DNA of 64,000 nt from Anaeromyxobacter sp. (GTDB lineage Bacteria; Myxococcota; Myxococcia; Myxococcales; Anaeromyxobacteraceae), in NCBI GenBank assembly GCA_016718565.1, contig JADKCZ010000018.1, forward strand, positions 645,001-709,000. Reading direction: 5' to 3'. The notes beneath the pieces were generated by a model. It had not been told where the DNA came from. It ran no database searches and worked only from the letters and a program-made list of their open reading frames with translations. Both the position numbers and the translations under genes were made by a program. This document shows, one piece after another, positions 8,915 to 18,236 of the stretch (the first letter of the stretch is position 1; each line of letters opens with the position of its first letter).

Positions 8915-8943
8915 TTGACCAGGGCTGCGGGGGGAGCTTTGCT
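8915..8943 (+). promoter_or_regulatory. Weak sigma-70-like promoter upstream of the cobalamin sensor
   Basis: TTGACC (8915-8920), a 17-nt spacer, then TTTGCT (8938-8943, 3 of 6 matches). It falls in the least GC-rich part of the gap and would give a leader of about 155 nt. This is a pattern match only. Confidence 0.25.
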
Positions 8944-9107
8944 TTCGACTTGGTCCTCGGCACTCCAGCCACTCCGCCGTCCTCCTCCCTGGCCGGACCG
9001 CCAGGACGCCACCTGCCTCGCCGCGCGGCTCCCCACGGGTGGTCAGGTCCAGCTCCGGGCCGCCTGCCCTCGATCGACGCGGGCGTCCGTCGCGGCGGGG
9101 AGCCGGC

Positions 9108-9752
9108 GTGATCGCCCCCGCCGAGGTCACGTCCCACGTGGAGGACCTCCTGAACGGCCGCCGCGAGGCCTGCCGCGCCAGGGTGTGGGCGCTGCTCGAG
9201 GCCGGGACGCCGCTGCGCGAGCTCTACACCGGGCTCTTCGCCACCTCCCTGCACCAGGTGGGGGACCGCTGGGCCCGGGGCGAGATCACCGTCGCCGACG
9301 AGCACCTGGCCACGGCCCTCACCGAGGACCTGCTCTCGCAGGTCTTCCCGCGCACGCAGGCGCGGCCAGACCGCGGGCGCACCGCCGTGGTCTCCTGCGC
9401 CGCCAACGAGTACCACCAGGTGGGCGGCCGCATCGTGGCCGACGTGCTGGAGCTGCAGGGCTGGCGAGTCCACTTCCTGGGCGCCAACCTGCCGCCGCAG
9501 GCGCTGGCCGGGCTGGTGGCGGCGCACCACCCGGACCTGGTGGCCCTGTCGGTGGCCCTGGAGGCCAACCTGCCGGAGGTGGTGCAGGCCGTCGGCGCCA
9601 TCCGCGCGATCGACGCGGCGGTGCCGGTGGTGGTGGGCGGCCAGGCCTTCGCCTCCGCCACGGCCCGGGCCGAGGTCGAGCGGCTGCCGGGCGTGCGCCA
9701 CCTCGCCTCGCTCGAGGCGCTCGAGGCGCTGGCTGCCGGATGGGGGCGCTGA
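9108..9752 (+). CDS. Cobalamin-binding sensor with CarH-type W-x9-E-H motif (no DNA-binding domain)
   Basis: 214 residues from GTG 9108, with GGGGAG upstream at good spacing. Residues about 10-85 form the four-helix B12-binding-2 cap: Trp55, nine residues, then Glu65-His66. This W-x9-E-H motif distinguishes CarH/LitR photoreceptors, where it packs on the adenosyl group. Residues about 90-210 form the Rossmann B12-binding domain with E-Y-H-Q-V-G (E-x-H-x-x-G; His103 is the expected lower cobalt ligand), FLGANLPP and VVVGGQAF. The MerR helix-turn-helix that CarH carries is absent, so the output must pass to a partner. The histidine kinase gene starts 4 bp after the stop, indicating coupled translation. 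A corrinoid methyltransferase partner is the alternative, but no methyltransferase is nearby. Confidence 0.85.
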   Translation: MIAPAEVTSHVEDLLNGRREACRARVWALLEAGTPLRELYTGLFATSLHQVGDRWARGEITVADEHLATALTEDLLSQVFPRTQARPDRGRTAVVSCAANEYHQVGGRIVADVLELQGWRVHFLGANLPPQALAGLVAAHHPDLVALSVALEANLPEVVQAVGAIRAIDAAVPVVVGGQAFASATARAEVERLPGVRHLASLEALEALAAGWGR

Positions 9753-9756
9753 CCCC

Positions 9757-10878
9757 GTGGCGCCTTCGCTCGAGCAGGTGCTGGCGGAGCAGGTGCGCGG
9801 CGACGCCCCGATCCTCTACCTGCGGCTCGACCCCTCGGATCGGATCGTCGACTCCAACCGGCACACCCGCGGGCTGCTGGGCGACGCGCTGCACGGGATC
9901 CGCTTCGGCGACCTGCTGGTGACCTTCGAGCGGGAGCTGTGCGTCGCCGACCTGGTGCGCGGCCCGTCGTCGGGCCGGCTGGTCTCCTTCCTGGGGCGGG
10001 AGGGGCCGCCGTTCTCCCAGCGCTGCACCTTCACGGCCCTCTCCTGGGGAGCGGTGGTCCTGGGCGGCGGCGAGGCGCGCGGCGCGGCCCGCCTGCAGGC
10101 CGCCACCCTGGCGCTCAACGCCGACCTGACCAGCCAGGCCCGCGAGCTGCAGCAGGCCAACGCGCAGCTGGCGCGGCTGGGGCGCCTCAAGGACCAGTTC
10201 CTGGGCATGGCGGCCCACGACCTGCGCTCGCCCATCCTGGGCGTCTCCACCTTCGCCGGGTTCCTGGCGGAGGATCTCGGCCCCGCCCTGGGCCCGGAGC
10301 AGCGGGACCACCTGTCCATCATCCAGAACTCGGCCCGGCTGATGCGCCGGCTGGTGGACGACTTCCTCGACGTGGCCCTCATCGAGGCGGGACAGCTCCG
10401 GCTGGCGCTGGCGCCGGCCCGGCTCGCCGAGGTGACCGACCACGCGCTGCGGCTGGTGGACCTGGCGGCGCGCCGCAAGCGGGTGGCGCTGCGGGTGACC
10501 CACGCCCCGGGGCTGCCGCTCCTGCCGCTCGACGCCGAGCGGCTGACCCAGGTGGTCGTCAACCTGGCCACCAACGCCGTGCAGCACTCCTACGCCGGGG
10601 GCGCCGTGGAGGTGGAGACCGGCGCGGATGCGGCCGGCCAGTGGCTGCGGGTGCGGGACCAGGGGACCGGCATCCCGCCGGAGGTCCAGCAGGACCTCTT
10701 CGCCCCCTTCACCAGCGCCGCCGGGCGGAAGACGGCCGGCGAGCGCAGCACCGGGCTGGGGCTGGCCATCACCCGCATGATCGTGGAGGGGCACCGGGGC
10801 ACCATCGAGGTGGCCAGCGCTCTGTCCCGAGGGGCCACCTTCACGGTGCGCCTGCCCGCCCCGGCCGTCGCCGGCTGA
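9757..10878 (+). CDS. Soluble PAS-histidine kinase paired with the cobalamin sensor
   Basis: 373 residues from GTG 9757, with no membrane segment or signal peptide. Residues about 12-125 resemble a PAS domain (LRLDPSDRIVDSN, R-F-G-D-L-L). A coiled coil follows (TSQARELQQANAQLARL), then HisKA with MAAHDLRSPILG, where His154 is the predicted phosphorylation site. The HATPase_c domain has the N box NLATNAVQHS, G1 DQGTGIP, a long F/ATP-lid region, and G2 GLGLAI. No receiver or regulator gene is adjacent, so it is an orphan kinase at the level of this window. Its position 4 bp behind the cobalamin sensor suggests that protein gates it. Confidence 0.88.
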   Translation: MAPSLEQVLAEQVRGDAPILYLRLDPSDRIVDSNRHTRGLLGDALHGIRFGDLLVTFERELCVADLVRGPSSGRLVSFLGREGPPFSQRCTFTALSWGAVVLGGGEARGAARLQAATLALNADLTSQARELQQANAQLARLGRLKDQFLGMAAHDLRSPILGVSTFAGFLAEDLGPALGPEQRDHLSIIQNSARLMRRLVDDFLDVALIEAGQLRLALAPARLAEVTDHALRLVDLAARRKRVALRVTHAPGLPLLPLDAERLTQVVVNLATNAVQHSYAGGAVEVETGADAAGQWLRVRDQGTGIPPEVQQDLFAPFTSAAGRKTAGERSTGLGLAITRMIVEGHRGTIEVASALSRGATFTVRLPAPAVAG

Positions 10879-10925
10879 CCAGGGCGCCGCCCTGGGGTGC
10901 GCCGGTCCGGCTGGCGCCGGCGCAC
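10879..10925. terminator. Two tandem hairpins between convergent kinase genes
   Basis: CCAGGGCG-C-CGCCCTGG (10879-10895) is a perfect palindrome starting right after the kinase stop. GTGCGCCGG (10897-10905) pairs with CCGGCGCAC (10917-10925). The position between converging genes supports bidirectional termination. There is no T-tract. Confidence 0.5.
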
Positions 10926-10948
10926 CTGGCGCGACGCCTCCACCCGGC

Positions 10949-12949
10949 TCACTTCGACTCGACCAGCCGAAGCCTCGGCTCGCCGGGCTCCCCGGGCGGC
11001 GCGGGCCCGTCGGCGCCGCCCGGCGGCGGGACCTCCAGCCCGAGGTCCGGCCTGGCCGGCAGGAGCATGCGGAAGGTGGTGCCCACCCCCGGCTCGCTGT
11101 CCACCGTCAGCGCGCCGCGGTGCGCCTGCAACACCCCCAGCACCACCGAGAGCCCCAGCCCCCGCCCGTCGGCCTTGGTGGTGAAGAAGGGGTCGAAGAT
11201 GCGGGCCCGGGTCTCGGCCGTCATGCCGGCGCCCTCGTCGCAGACCTCCAGCGCCAGGTAGCGCCCCTCCGGCAGCCCCTCCCCCACCGGCGAGCGTGCC
11301 AGGGCCTGGTGGTCGAACTCGCCCAGGCTGGTCCGGAGGGTGATGGCGCCCTCGCGCTCGCCCATGGCCTGGGCCGCGTTGAGGAGCAGGTTCATGACCA
11401 CCTGGCGCAGCTGGGTGGCGTTGGCCTCGACCCAGGGGAGGTCCTCCGGGAGGTCGAAGACCAGCCGGCAGCGGCGCGGCAGCGAGCTGCGGACCAGCAT
11501 GGCCATCTCGGCCGCCAGGCGTGAGAGGTGCAGCGGCTGCACCGGGGTCTCGCCCCGGCCGGCGTAGGCCAGCAGCTGGGCGGTCAGCTCCACCGCCCGC
11601 TGGGACCCGGCGCGCGCCTGGCCCACCTGCTCGCGCGGCTCGCCGTCCGGCAGGGCACGCAGCGCCTCGTCGAGGTTGCCGCGCACCACGGTGAGCAGGT
11701 TGTTGAAGTCGTGGGCCACCCCGCCGGCCAGCAGCCCCAGGCTCTTGAGCTTCTGCGCCTGCTGGATGCGCACCTCCAGCTCGCGCCGCTCCTCGGCGGC
11801 ACCGCGGGCCGCCGTCACGTCGCGGATGGTGCCGGCGGCCCGCGACGGGCGACCGTCGGCCAGCCGCACCACCACCTTGCCGCGCACCTCGATCCAGCGC
11901 CAGGTGCCGTCGGCGTGGCGCATCCGCACCTCGCGGTGGATGAGCGCCTCCTGCCCGGCGAAGACCCGGCCCACCAGCGCCTCCAGGGGCGGCAGGTCCT
12001 CGGCGTGGACCAGCTCGCGCCAGGCGCGCACGTGGGAGGTCAGGGCACCGCCCTGGCGGCCCAGCAGGGCGGCGCCCCGCTCGCCCACCACCAGGCCGCG
12101 GGTGACCAGATCCCAGTCCCAGAAGCCGTCGGACGAGCCCTCCAGCACCAGCGCCAGCCGCTCCTCGCCACGCCGCACCGCCTCGCCCAGCTCGAGCCAG
12201 TAGACCCCCAGCAGGGTGGGCACCGCCCACATGTGCAGGGTGTGGCGCACCGGCGCCAGCAGCCAGCCGTGGCGCAGCCCGGTGCCGATGTTGACCAGCA
12301 TGAGGGCGTAGTCGAGCAGGAAGCCGCCGAAGGCCAGGGCGGCGATGCGCGGCGCCAGGCCCGCCCCCCGCACGGTGAGCAGGCCAAGCACCACGCCGGA
12401 GAGGATCCCCACGCCGGCCGACCGGAAGGCCAGGTCGCCCCAGTGCTGGGCGAACTCCAGGCGGCTGGCGCCGGGCAGGTGCTCCGCCATGTCCACGAAG
12501 ACCGCCCAGGAGATGGAGGTGGCCAGGTAGAGCGCGGCGGCGCAGGCCAGCCCGGCCCACAGCAGGCCGCTCAGCAGCCGGCTGCGGCCGCGGAAGGCCG
12601 CCAGGAAGGCGTACCCGGCCACCACCAGGGTGGCCAGCTCGAGGGCGTGCTCCACCGGCGGGTAGAAGATGACCACCCGGGAGAACTCGAAGAGGCCCCG
12701 GTGGCTGCCGTACTCCACCGTGAGCAGGAAGGCCTCGCGGAAGAGGCCGGCCGCGGCGGCCACGCCCATGAGCAGGTCGCGGGCGTCGCCCCGGCGCCGG
12801 TACTGCCGGTTGGCGGCCAGGGCCAGCGCCACCCAGAAGACGGCCGGGATGACGTAGCGCGGCACCGCGTTGGCCGGATCGGCGCCCGGCCCGCCGCCGA
12901 GCTGGCGCAGGAACAGCGCGAGTTCCTGGAGTGCGGCTTCGCCGATCAA
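10949..12949 (-). CDS. Membrane-bound PAS histidine kinase
   Basis: 666 residues. Residues about 30-265 carry roughly seven hydrophobic helices, a 7TM-type sensor module. A PAS/PAC domain follows (GSSDGFWDWDLVTRG, WIEVRGK, AGTIRDVT, about 285-400). HisKA has VAHDFNNLL with the phospho-acceptor at His413, and the HATPase_c domain has LLLNAAQAMG, DEGAGM and GRGLGLSVV. The HDFNN form of the H box is typical of the large orphan kinases of myxobacteria. The tail after the kinase domain is Pro/Gly-rich. It converges on the cobalamin-linked kinase and has no adjacent regulator. The signal is unknown. Confidence 0.88.
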   Translation of the reverse strand: MIGEAALQELALFLRQLGGGPGADPANAVPRYVIPAVFWVALALAANRQYRRRGDARDLLMGVAAAAGLFREAFLLTVEYGSHRGLFEFSRVVIFYPPVEHALELATLVVAGYAFLAAFRGRSRLLSGLLWAGLACAAALYLATSISWAVFVDMAEHLPGASRLEFAQHWGDLAFRSAGVGILSGVVLGLLTVRGAGLAPRIAALAFGGFLLDYALMLVNIGTGLRHGWLLAPVRHTLHMWAVPTLLGVYWLELGEAVRRGEERLALVLEGSSDGFWDWDLVTRGLVVGERGAALLGRQGGALTSHVRAWRELVHAEDLPPLEALVGRVFAGQEALIHREVRMRHADGTWRWIEVRGKVVVRLADGRPSRAAGTIRDVTAARGAAEERRELEVRIQQAQKLKSLGLLAGGVAHDFNNLLTVVRGNLDEALRALPDGEPREQVGQARAGSQRAVELTAQLLAYAGRGETPVQPLHLSRLAAEMAMLVRSSLPRRCRLVFDLPEDLPWVEANATQLRQVVMNLLLNAAQAMGEREGAITLRTSLGEFDHQALARSPVGEGLPEGRYLALEVCDEGAGMTAETRARIFDPFFTTKADGRGLGLSVVLGVLQAHRGALTVDSEPGVGTTFRMLLPARPDLGLEVPPPGGADGPAPPGEPGEPRLRLVESK

Positions 12950-13060
12950 CGGTGCCCCTTTCCGGCCAGGCGGCAGTGTAGCCCAGCCGCGGACGTCGGA
13001 CCCTGCGCCTCACCCCAAACGGCACGGGCGCGGCGGCCTCCCCGCCATGAGGCAGCGGAG

Positions 13061-13417
13061 ATGCGCCCCCTCGCCCTCGCCCTCATCGCCCTGGTGGCGA
13101 TCATCCACGTGTACGTGCTGGTGCTGGAGATGTTCCTGTGGCGCACCCGGGCCCGGCGGGTCTTCCGCATGAGCGCCGAGCAGGCCGAGGCCACCGCCAC
13201 CCTGGCCGGCAACCAGGGGCTCTACAACGGCTTCCTGGCCGCCGGGCTGCTCTGGTCGCTGGCCTCCGGGCCGGAGCTGGCGGCGCGGGCCACCTTCTTC
13301 CTGGCCTGCGTGGCGGTGGCCGGGCTCTACGGGGCCGCCACCGTCAGCCGGGCCATCCTGCTGGTGCAGACGGCGCCGGCGCTCGCCGCCCTGGCGGCGC
13401 TGTGGGCCGCCTCCTGA
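13061..13417 (+). CDS. DUF1304 family small membrane protein
   Basis: 118 residues with four hydrophobic helices. The family pattern is visible: an N-terminal helix with H-V-Y-V-L-V-L-E-M-F-L-W, then NQGLYNGFLAAGLLWS, then GLYGAATV. The start ATG 13061 follows GGCAGCGGAG. DUF1304 proteins are uncharacterised inner-membrane proteins. It is divergent from the sensor kinase (111 bp gap) and convergent with the oxidase operon. Confidence 0.85.
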   Translation: MRPLALALIALVAIIHVYVLVLEMFLWRTRARRVFRMSAEQAEATATLAGNQGLYNGFLAAGLLWSLASGPELAARATFFLACVAVAGLYGAATVSRAILLVQTAPALAALAALWAAS

Positions 13418-13444
13418 CCGGCCCGTCAGCCCCCGGCGCGGCCC

Positions 13445-13459
13445 GGCGGGGCGCCCGCC
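13445..13459. terminator. Hairpin at the end of the oxidase operon
   Basis: GGCGGG (13445-13450), gcg, CCCGCC (13454-13459), embedded in further GC-rich pairing. It lies between the DUF1304 stop and the subunit IV stop. No T-run is present. Confidence 0.35.
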
Positions 13460-13465
13460 GCCGGC

Positions 13466-13840
13466 CTACTGGGCGGCGGCCTGCGCCTGCAGGGCCTGCA
13501 GGGCGGCCCTCAGGTCCGGCTGGTACTGCGTGGTGTCGAAGACCACGAAGCCCACGAAGAGCACCACGAACACCAGCGCCCCGACGAAGACCACCGCCTG
13601 GAAGCGGTGCTCGTACTTCAGGTGCATGAAGAACATGGCCACCAGCGCGGCCTTGAGGGAGGCGATGCCCAGGGCCAGCACGATGTTGAAGGGGCCGAGG
13701 TCGAGCCGCGAGCTGACCACGGTGACCACCGTCAGGGCGATGAGCGCGGCCCCGGTGCCGAGCAGCACGGCGGGCGGGAGCGCGTGGGGCGCCTGGTGGT
13801 CGTCGTGGGCGGGGGCGCCGGGCGTGGCGTGGTCGGTCAT
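13466..13840 (-). CDS. Cytochrome c oxidase subunit IV (caa3-type, small membrane subunit)
   Basis: 124 residues with a His/Asp-rich N-terminus and three transmembrane helices. The middle segment N-I-V-L-A-L-G-I-A-S-L-K-A-A-L-V-A-M-F-F-M-H-L-K-Y-E contains the conserved K-x-x-x-V-x-x-F-F-M-H-L motif of the COX4/CyoD-like prokaryotic family. It is the last gene of the oxidase operon, 10 bp after subunit III. It stabilises the complex and carries no cofactor. The Gln/Ala-rich tail is unremarkable. Confidence 0.88.
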   Translation of the reverse strand: MTDHATPGAPAHDDHQAPHALPPAVLLGTGAALIALTVVTVVSSRLDLGPFNIVLALGIASLKAALVAMFFMHLKYEHRFQAVVFVGALVFVVLFVGFVVFDTTQYQPDLRAALQALQAQAAAQ

Positions 13841-13850
13841 GGGCGCCTCG

Positions 13851-14549
13851 TCACATCAGGTAGAAGAGCGGGAAGAGGAAGATCCAGATCATGTCGACCA
13901 GGTGCCAGTACAGGGCCACCGCGTCCACCGGCACGTAGTAGCCCGGGCCGAAGTCGCCCCGCCCGGCGCGCCGGATGAGCCAGAGGTAGAGCCCCATGCC
14001 GATGAGCACGTGGATGCCGTGCAGGCCGGTCATGAGGAAGTAGATGCTGAAGAAGGTGCCCAGGTTGGTGGGCGGCGGGGCCGCCCGCAGCGCCGCCGGC
14101 AGGGCCGCCAGCATCTCCTGGCTGGGCTGGTACGCGGCGCCCCAGAAGACCCCGTTGTGCAGCTTGTGGCTGTACTCGAAGTACTTCACCACCAGGAACA
14201 TGCTGGAGAGCACCAGGGTGGCCAGCAGCAGGAGCCGGAGCTCGGCCTGCCGGCCCAGCTGGGCGCTGCGCACCGACCAGGCGGCGGTCAGGCTGCTGGC
14301 GATGAGCACGCTGGTGTTGAGCGCGCCCATGCGCCAGTCGAGGAAGTGGTGGGCGTAGAGGAAGGTGTCCGGGTGGTTGGCCCGGAAGACCGAGTAGGCC
14401 ACGAAGAGGCCGCCGAAGAAGAGCAGCTCGCTGGCCAGGAAGAGCCACAGGCCGAGCTTGGCCGTGTCGAGCTGCTCCCTCATGGAGCGGAAGTGGACCT
14501 GCAGGAAGGGGGAGGCCGCGGCGGCCGCCCGCTGGGTCGGCGCGCTCAT
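13851..14549 (-). CDS. Cytochrome c oxidase subunit III
   Basis: 232 residues with about five to six membrane helices. Recognisable positions: KLGLWLFLASELLFFGGLF (the Glu in the second helix is conserved), S-V-F-R-A-N-H-P, TGLHGIHVLIGMGLYLW (H-x-x-H motif of the family), and the terminal AVALYWHLVDMIWIFLFPL. Its ATG directly abuts the TAG of subunit I. It supports assembly and turnover stability of the proton-pumping oxidase in the inner membrane. Confidence 0.93.
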   Translation of the reverse strand: MSAPTQRAAAAASPFLQVHFRSMREQLDTAKLGLWLFLASELLFFGGLFVAYSVFRANHPDTFLYAHHFLDWRMGALNTSVLIASSLTAAWSVRSAQLGRQAELRLLLLATLVLSSMFLVVKYFEYSHKLHNGVFWGAAYQPSQEMLAALPAALRAAPPPTNLGTFFSIYFLMTGLHGIHVLIGMGLYLWLIRRAGRGDFGPGYYVPVDAVALYWHLVDMIWIFLFPLFYLM

Positions 14550-16201
<1,652 letters not shown>

Positions 16202-16205
<4 letters not shown>

Positions 16206-17254
16206 TGCGCCTTCTCCTTGCGCTCGCCCTGCTCGTGCCGCTCGCCCTGCTCGCCGTCGTCCTGCCCGCGCCCCGGCACCAGGGTCTGGAGGTAGGCGAT
16301 CAGGCCGAGCAGCTCGCGCTCCTCGAGCGCCGAGGCCGGCATGACGTCGTCGTAGCCCTTCACCACCTTGGCCCCGGGCTTCACGATCGACTCGCGCACG
16401 TAGTTCTCGTCGAACTTCGCCGTGCCGCCGCCCACCAGCTGCTCGGTGCCGCCCCACCGGCCGAAGAGGGACGGGCCGATGCCGTCGTCCTGGCCCTCCG
16501 GCTTCTCCACCGCGTGGCAGGCGCTGCAGCCCTGGTCGTCGAAGGCCTTCCGGCCGACCTCCACCAGCGAGAGGTCGGCGCCGCGCCCCTCCGCCGCCCA
16601 GGCCTGGTACTCGGCCTGGTCGGCGTGGACCACCGCCACCGCGTTCATCTGCGAGTGGTTGGTGCCGCAGTACTCGGTGCAGACGATGGGGAAGGAGCCG
16701 GCCTTGGTGGGGGTGACCAGCAGGCGGGTGTAGCGGCCCGGCACCACGTCCTGCTTGAGCCGCCACTGCGGCACGTAGAGCGAGTGGATCACGTCGGTGG
16801 AGATCATGAGCAGCTCGGTGGGCTGCCCCAGCACCAGGTGGACGTCCTTGTCCTTCTTGCCGCCCGGGTGATCGAACTGCCAGGACCACTTCTTGGCGCT
16901 GACCCGCACCTGCTGCACGTCGGCGCCCGGCGGCGCGTTGACCATGGCCTGGTAGACCTGGGTGGAGGCCACGAACACCGCCATCACCAGCAGCAGCGGG
17001 ATGACCGACCAGATGATCTCCAGCCGGGTGGAGTGGTCCGGGGAGGCCTCCGGGTCCATGCGCCCCGGCCGGCGCCGGTAGCGCACCACGAAGACGATGG
17101 TGACCCCGATGATCAGCGCCAGCGAGACGGCGCTGATCCAGAAGAGCGACAGGAAGATGTGATCCGCCCCCTCGGCCACGCTGGAGGCGCGCTCCGGCAG
17201 GTAGCTGGTCTGCCCGAGGAGGAGGTGCTGCAGCGGGAGGTGGAGCTGGCTCAT
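16202..17254 (-). CDS. Cytochrome c oxidase subunit II fused to cytochrome c
   Basis: 350 residues. Two N-terminal membrane helices (about 30-55 and 75-98) precede the periplasmic cupredoxin domain. The CuA ligands are visible as STDVIHSLYVP (His) and CTEYCGTNHSQM (two Cys, Glu carbonyl, His, Met). The C-terminal extension carries a heme c site C-S-A-C-H and a distal Met in D-D-V-M-P-A, giving the caa3 architecture that accepts electrons directly. The tail is Glu/Gln/Arg-rich. The start at 17254 overlaps the SCO stop by 4 bp. The fused cytochrome c lets soluble or menaquinol-linked donors feed CuA without a separate cytochrome. Confidence 0.94.
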
Positions 17255-18096
17255 GGTGTCCGGCCCTGGAGGCGACGGCGCTGGGTGCCACGGTAGGCGT
17301 GGAGGCCCAGGAAGGAGAGGAGGAAGGCCAGCGCCACGCCGCCGCCGGCGCGCATCACCTTGAGCGCCAGCGGGGTCGGGTCGGCCGGGTCGAAGCCCAT
17401 GCAGGTGAGCAGGAAGCCGCCCACGCCCCGCTGCTCGGCGGCGGTGGCCACGCGGTTGCCCTCGGCGCGGCCCAGCGCCTCGCGCAGCGCGGCCGGCGGG
17501 TAGCGGATGCCGTGCAGGTAGCCGCTGACGCGCCCGTCGCCGGTGAGCACCACCAGGGTGGCCTGGTGGGCGAACTCGCCGCTCCCGGGATCGTAGCGGT
17601 ACCTGAAGCCGACGGCCGCGGCCAGCGCGTCCACGTCGGCCTGCGCCCCGGTGAGGAAGCGCCAGCCGGCGGCCACCCCGGGGGCGCCCCCGGCCTCGCG
17701 CACCACCGACTGCTTGTAGCGGGCCAGCTGGGGCAGCTGCTCCCGGGGGTCGATGCTGACGGTGGCGACGGAGAAGCCCTCGCCGGTCCAGCCCTGCTCC
17801 TTCAGCGCGCGGGCCAGGCCCGCCAGCTGCAGGCCGCAGAGGCGCGGGCAGCTGGTGTAGTTGAAGGAGAGCAGCAGCGGGCGCTCCCCCAGCGAGGCCA
17901 GCGTGAGCGGGCGCCCCTCCGAGTCGAGGAAGGTGGCGCCGCGGGGGACCACCGCGCCGAGCTGCTCCTGCACGCCCACCTCGGCCAGCTCGCGGCGGAG
18001 CTGATCGGTGGTCTGGGCGTGCGCCGGCCCGGCCGGCGCCGCCAGCAGGGCCAGCGCGAGCAGGGCAGTGCCGGTGAGTGAATTGACCGTGGTCAA
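17251..18096 (-). CDS. SCO family copper chaperone (SCO1/SenC), first gene of the oxidase operon
   Basis: 281 residues, thioredoxin-fold protein that delivers copper to CuA. A signal peptide (ALLALALLAAPAGPAHA) is followed by FNYTSCPRLCG, whose Cys83 and Cys87 form the copper-binding C-x3-C, with a candidate third ligand His177 in EFAHQATLVV. VSIDPREQ is the usual SCO strand. Unlike typical SCO1 proteins it has a C-terminal extension with a membrane helix (GGVALAFLLSFLGLHAY) near residues 250-270, so it may be anchored at both ends. The start is a TTG at 18096; no ATG or GTG lies nearby in frame. It is 4-bp overlapped with subunit II. Confidence 0.88.
   Translation of the reverse strand: MTTVNSLTGTALLALALLAAPAGPAHAQTTDQLRRELAEVGVQEQLGAVVPRGATFLDSEGRPLTLASLGERPLLLSFNYTSCPRLCGLQLAGLARALKEQGWTGEGFSVATVSIDPREQLPQLARYKQSVVREAGGAPGVAAGWRFLTGAQADVDALAAAVGFRYRYDPGSGEFAHQATLVVLTGDGRVSGYLHGIRYPPAALREALGRAEGNRVATAAEQRGVGGFLLTCMGFDPADPTPLALKVMRAGGGVALAFLLSFLGLHAYRGTQRRRLQGRTP
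18083..18096. promoter_or_regulatory. FNR/CRP-type box at the start of the oxidase operon
   Basis: TTGACCGTGGTCAA is a perfect dyad with 6-bp arms. It fits the FNR/FixK-type half-sites TTGAY-N4-RTCAA. It overlaps the TTG start codon of sco and lies just downstream of the predicted transcription start. That position suits repression of the aerobic oxidase under low oxygen. The regulator gene is not in this window. Confidence 0.5.
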
Positions 18097-18107
18097 GGGC
18101 GCGGCGG

Positions 18108-18136
18108 AATGTCGCCAACCCGGGCCCGAACGTCAA
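18108..18136 (-). promoter_or_regulatory. Candidate sigma-70 promoter of the sco-cox operon
   Basis: On the minus strand TTGACG (18136-18131), a 17-nt spacer and GACATT (18113-18108; 3 of 6 at -10). The transcript would begin near 18101, only about 5 nt before the TTG, so translation would be nearly leaderless. That fits the lack of a visible ribosome site. Confidence 0.35.
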
Positions 18137-18236
18137 GGGAGATGTGCAAGGAAGCGTTTTTCGACTGTGACGGTGGGTGTCTACGACGGCGCGCCCGTGT
18201 CGCCGACCTGGACCACGCGTCCGGGTCGACCGGGAC

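Larger units (their letters stand above)
8565..9107. other. 543-bp divergent intergenic region
   Basis: This lies between the divergent receptor and cobalamin-sensor genes. It is Pro/Arg-coding-looking in every frame with no credible ORF. The lowest-GC stretch is 8911-8975. Apart from the sigma-54-like site and one weak sigma-70-like site nothing is recognisable; no cobalamin riboswitch (B12 box) was seen. Confidence 0.5.

Noticed and set aside
8565..9107. Cobalamin riboswitch upstream of the B12-binding protein
   Set aside because: No B12 box (GCCACTG-like) or long structured leader was found. The protein is a sensor rather than a B12 synthesis or uptake gene.
8549..9130. 193-codon minus-strand ORF in the receptor/cobalamin gap
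   Set aside because: Pro/Arg/Gly low complexity with no conserved pattern; it overlaps the receptor start.
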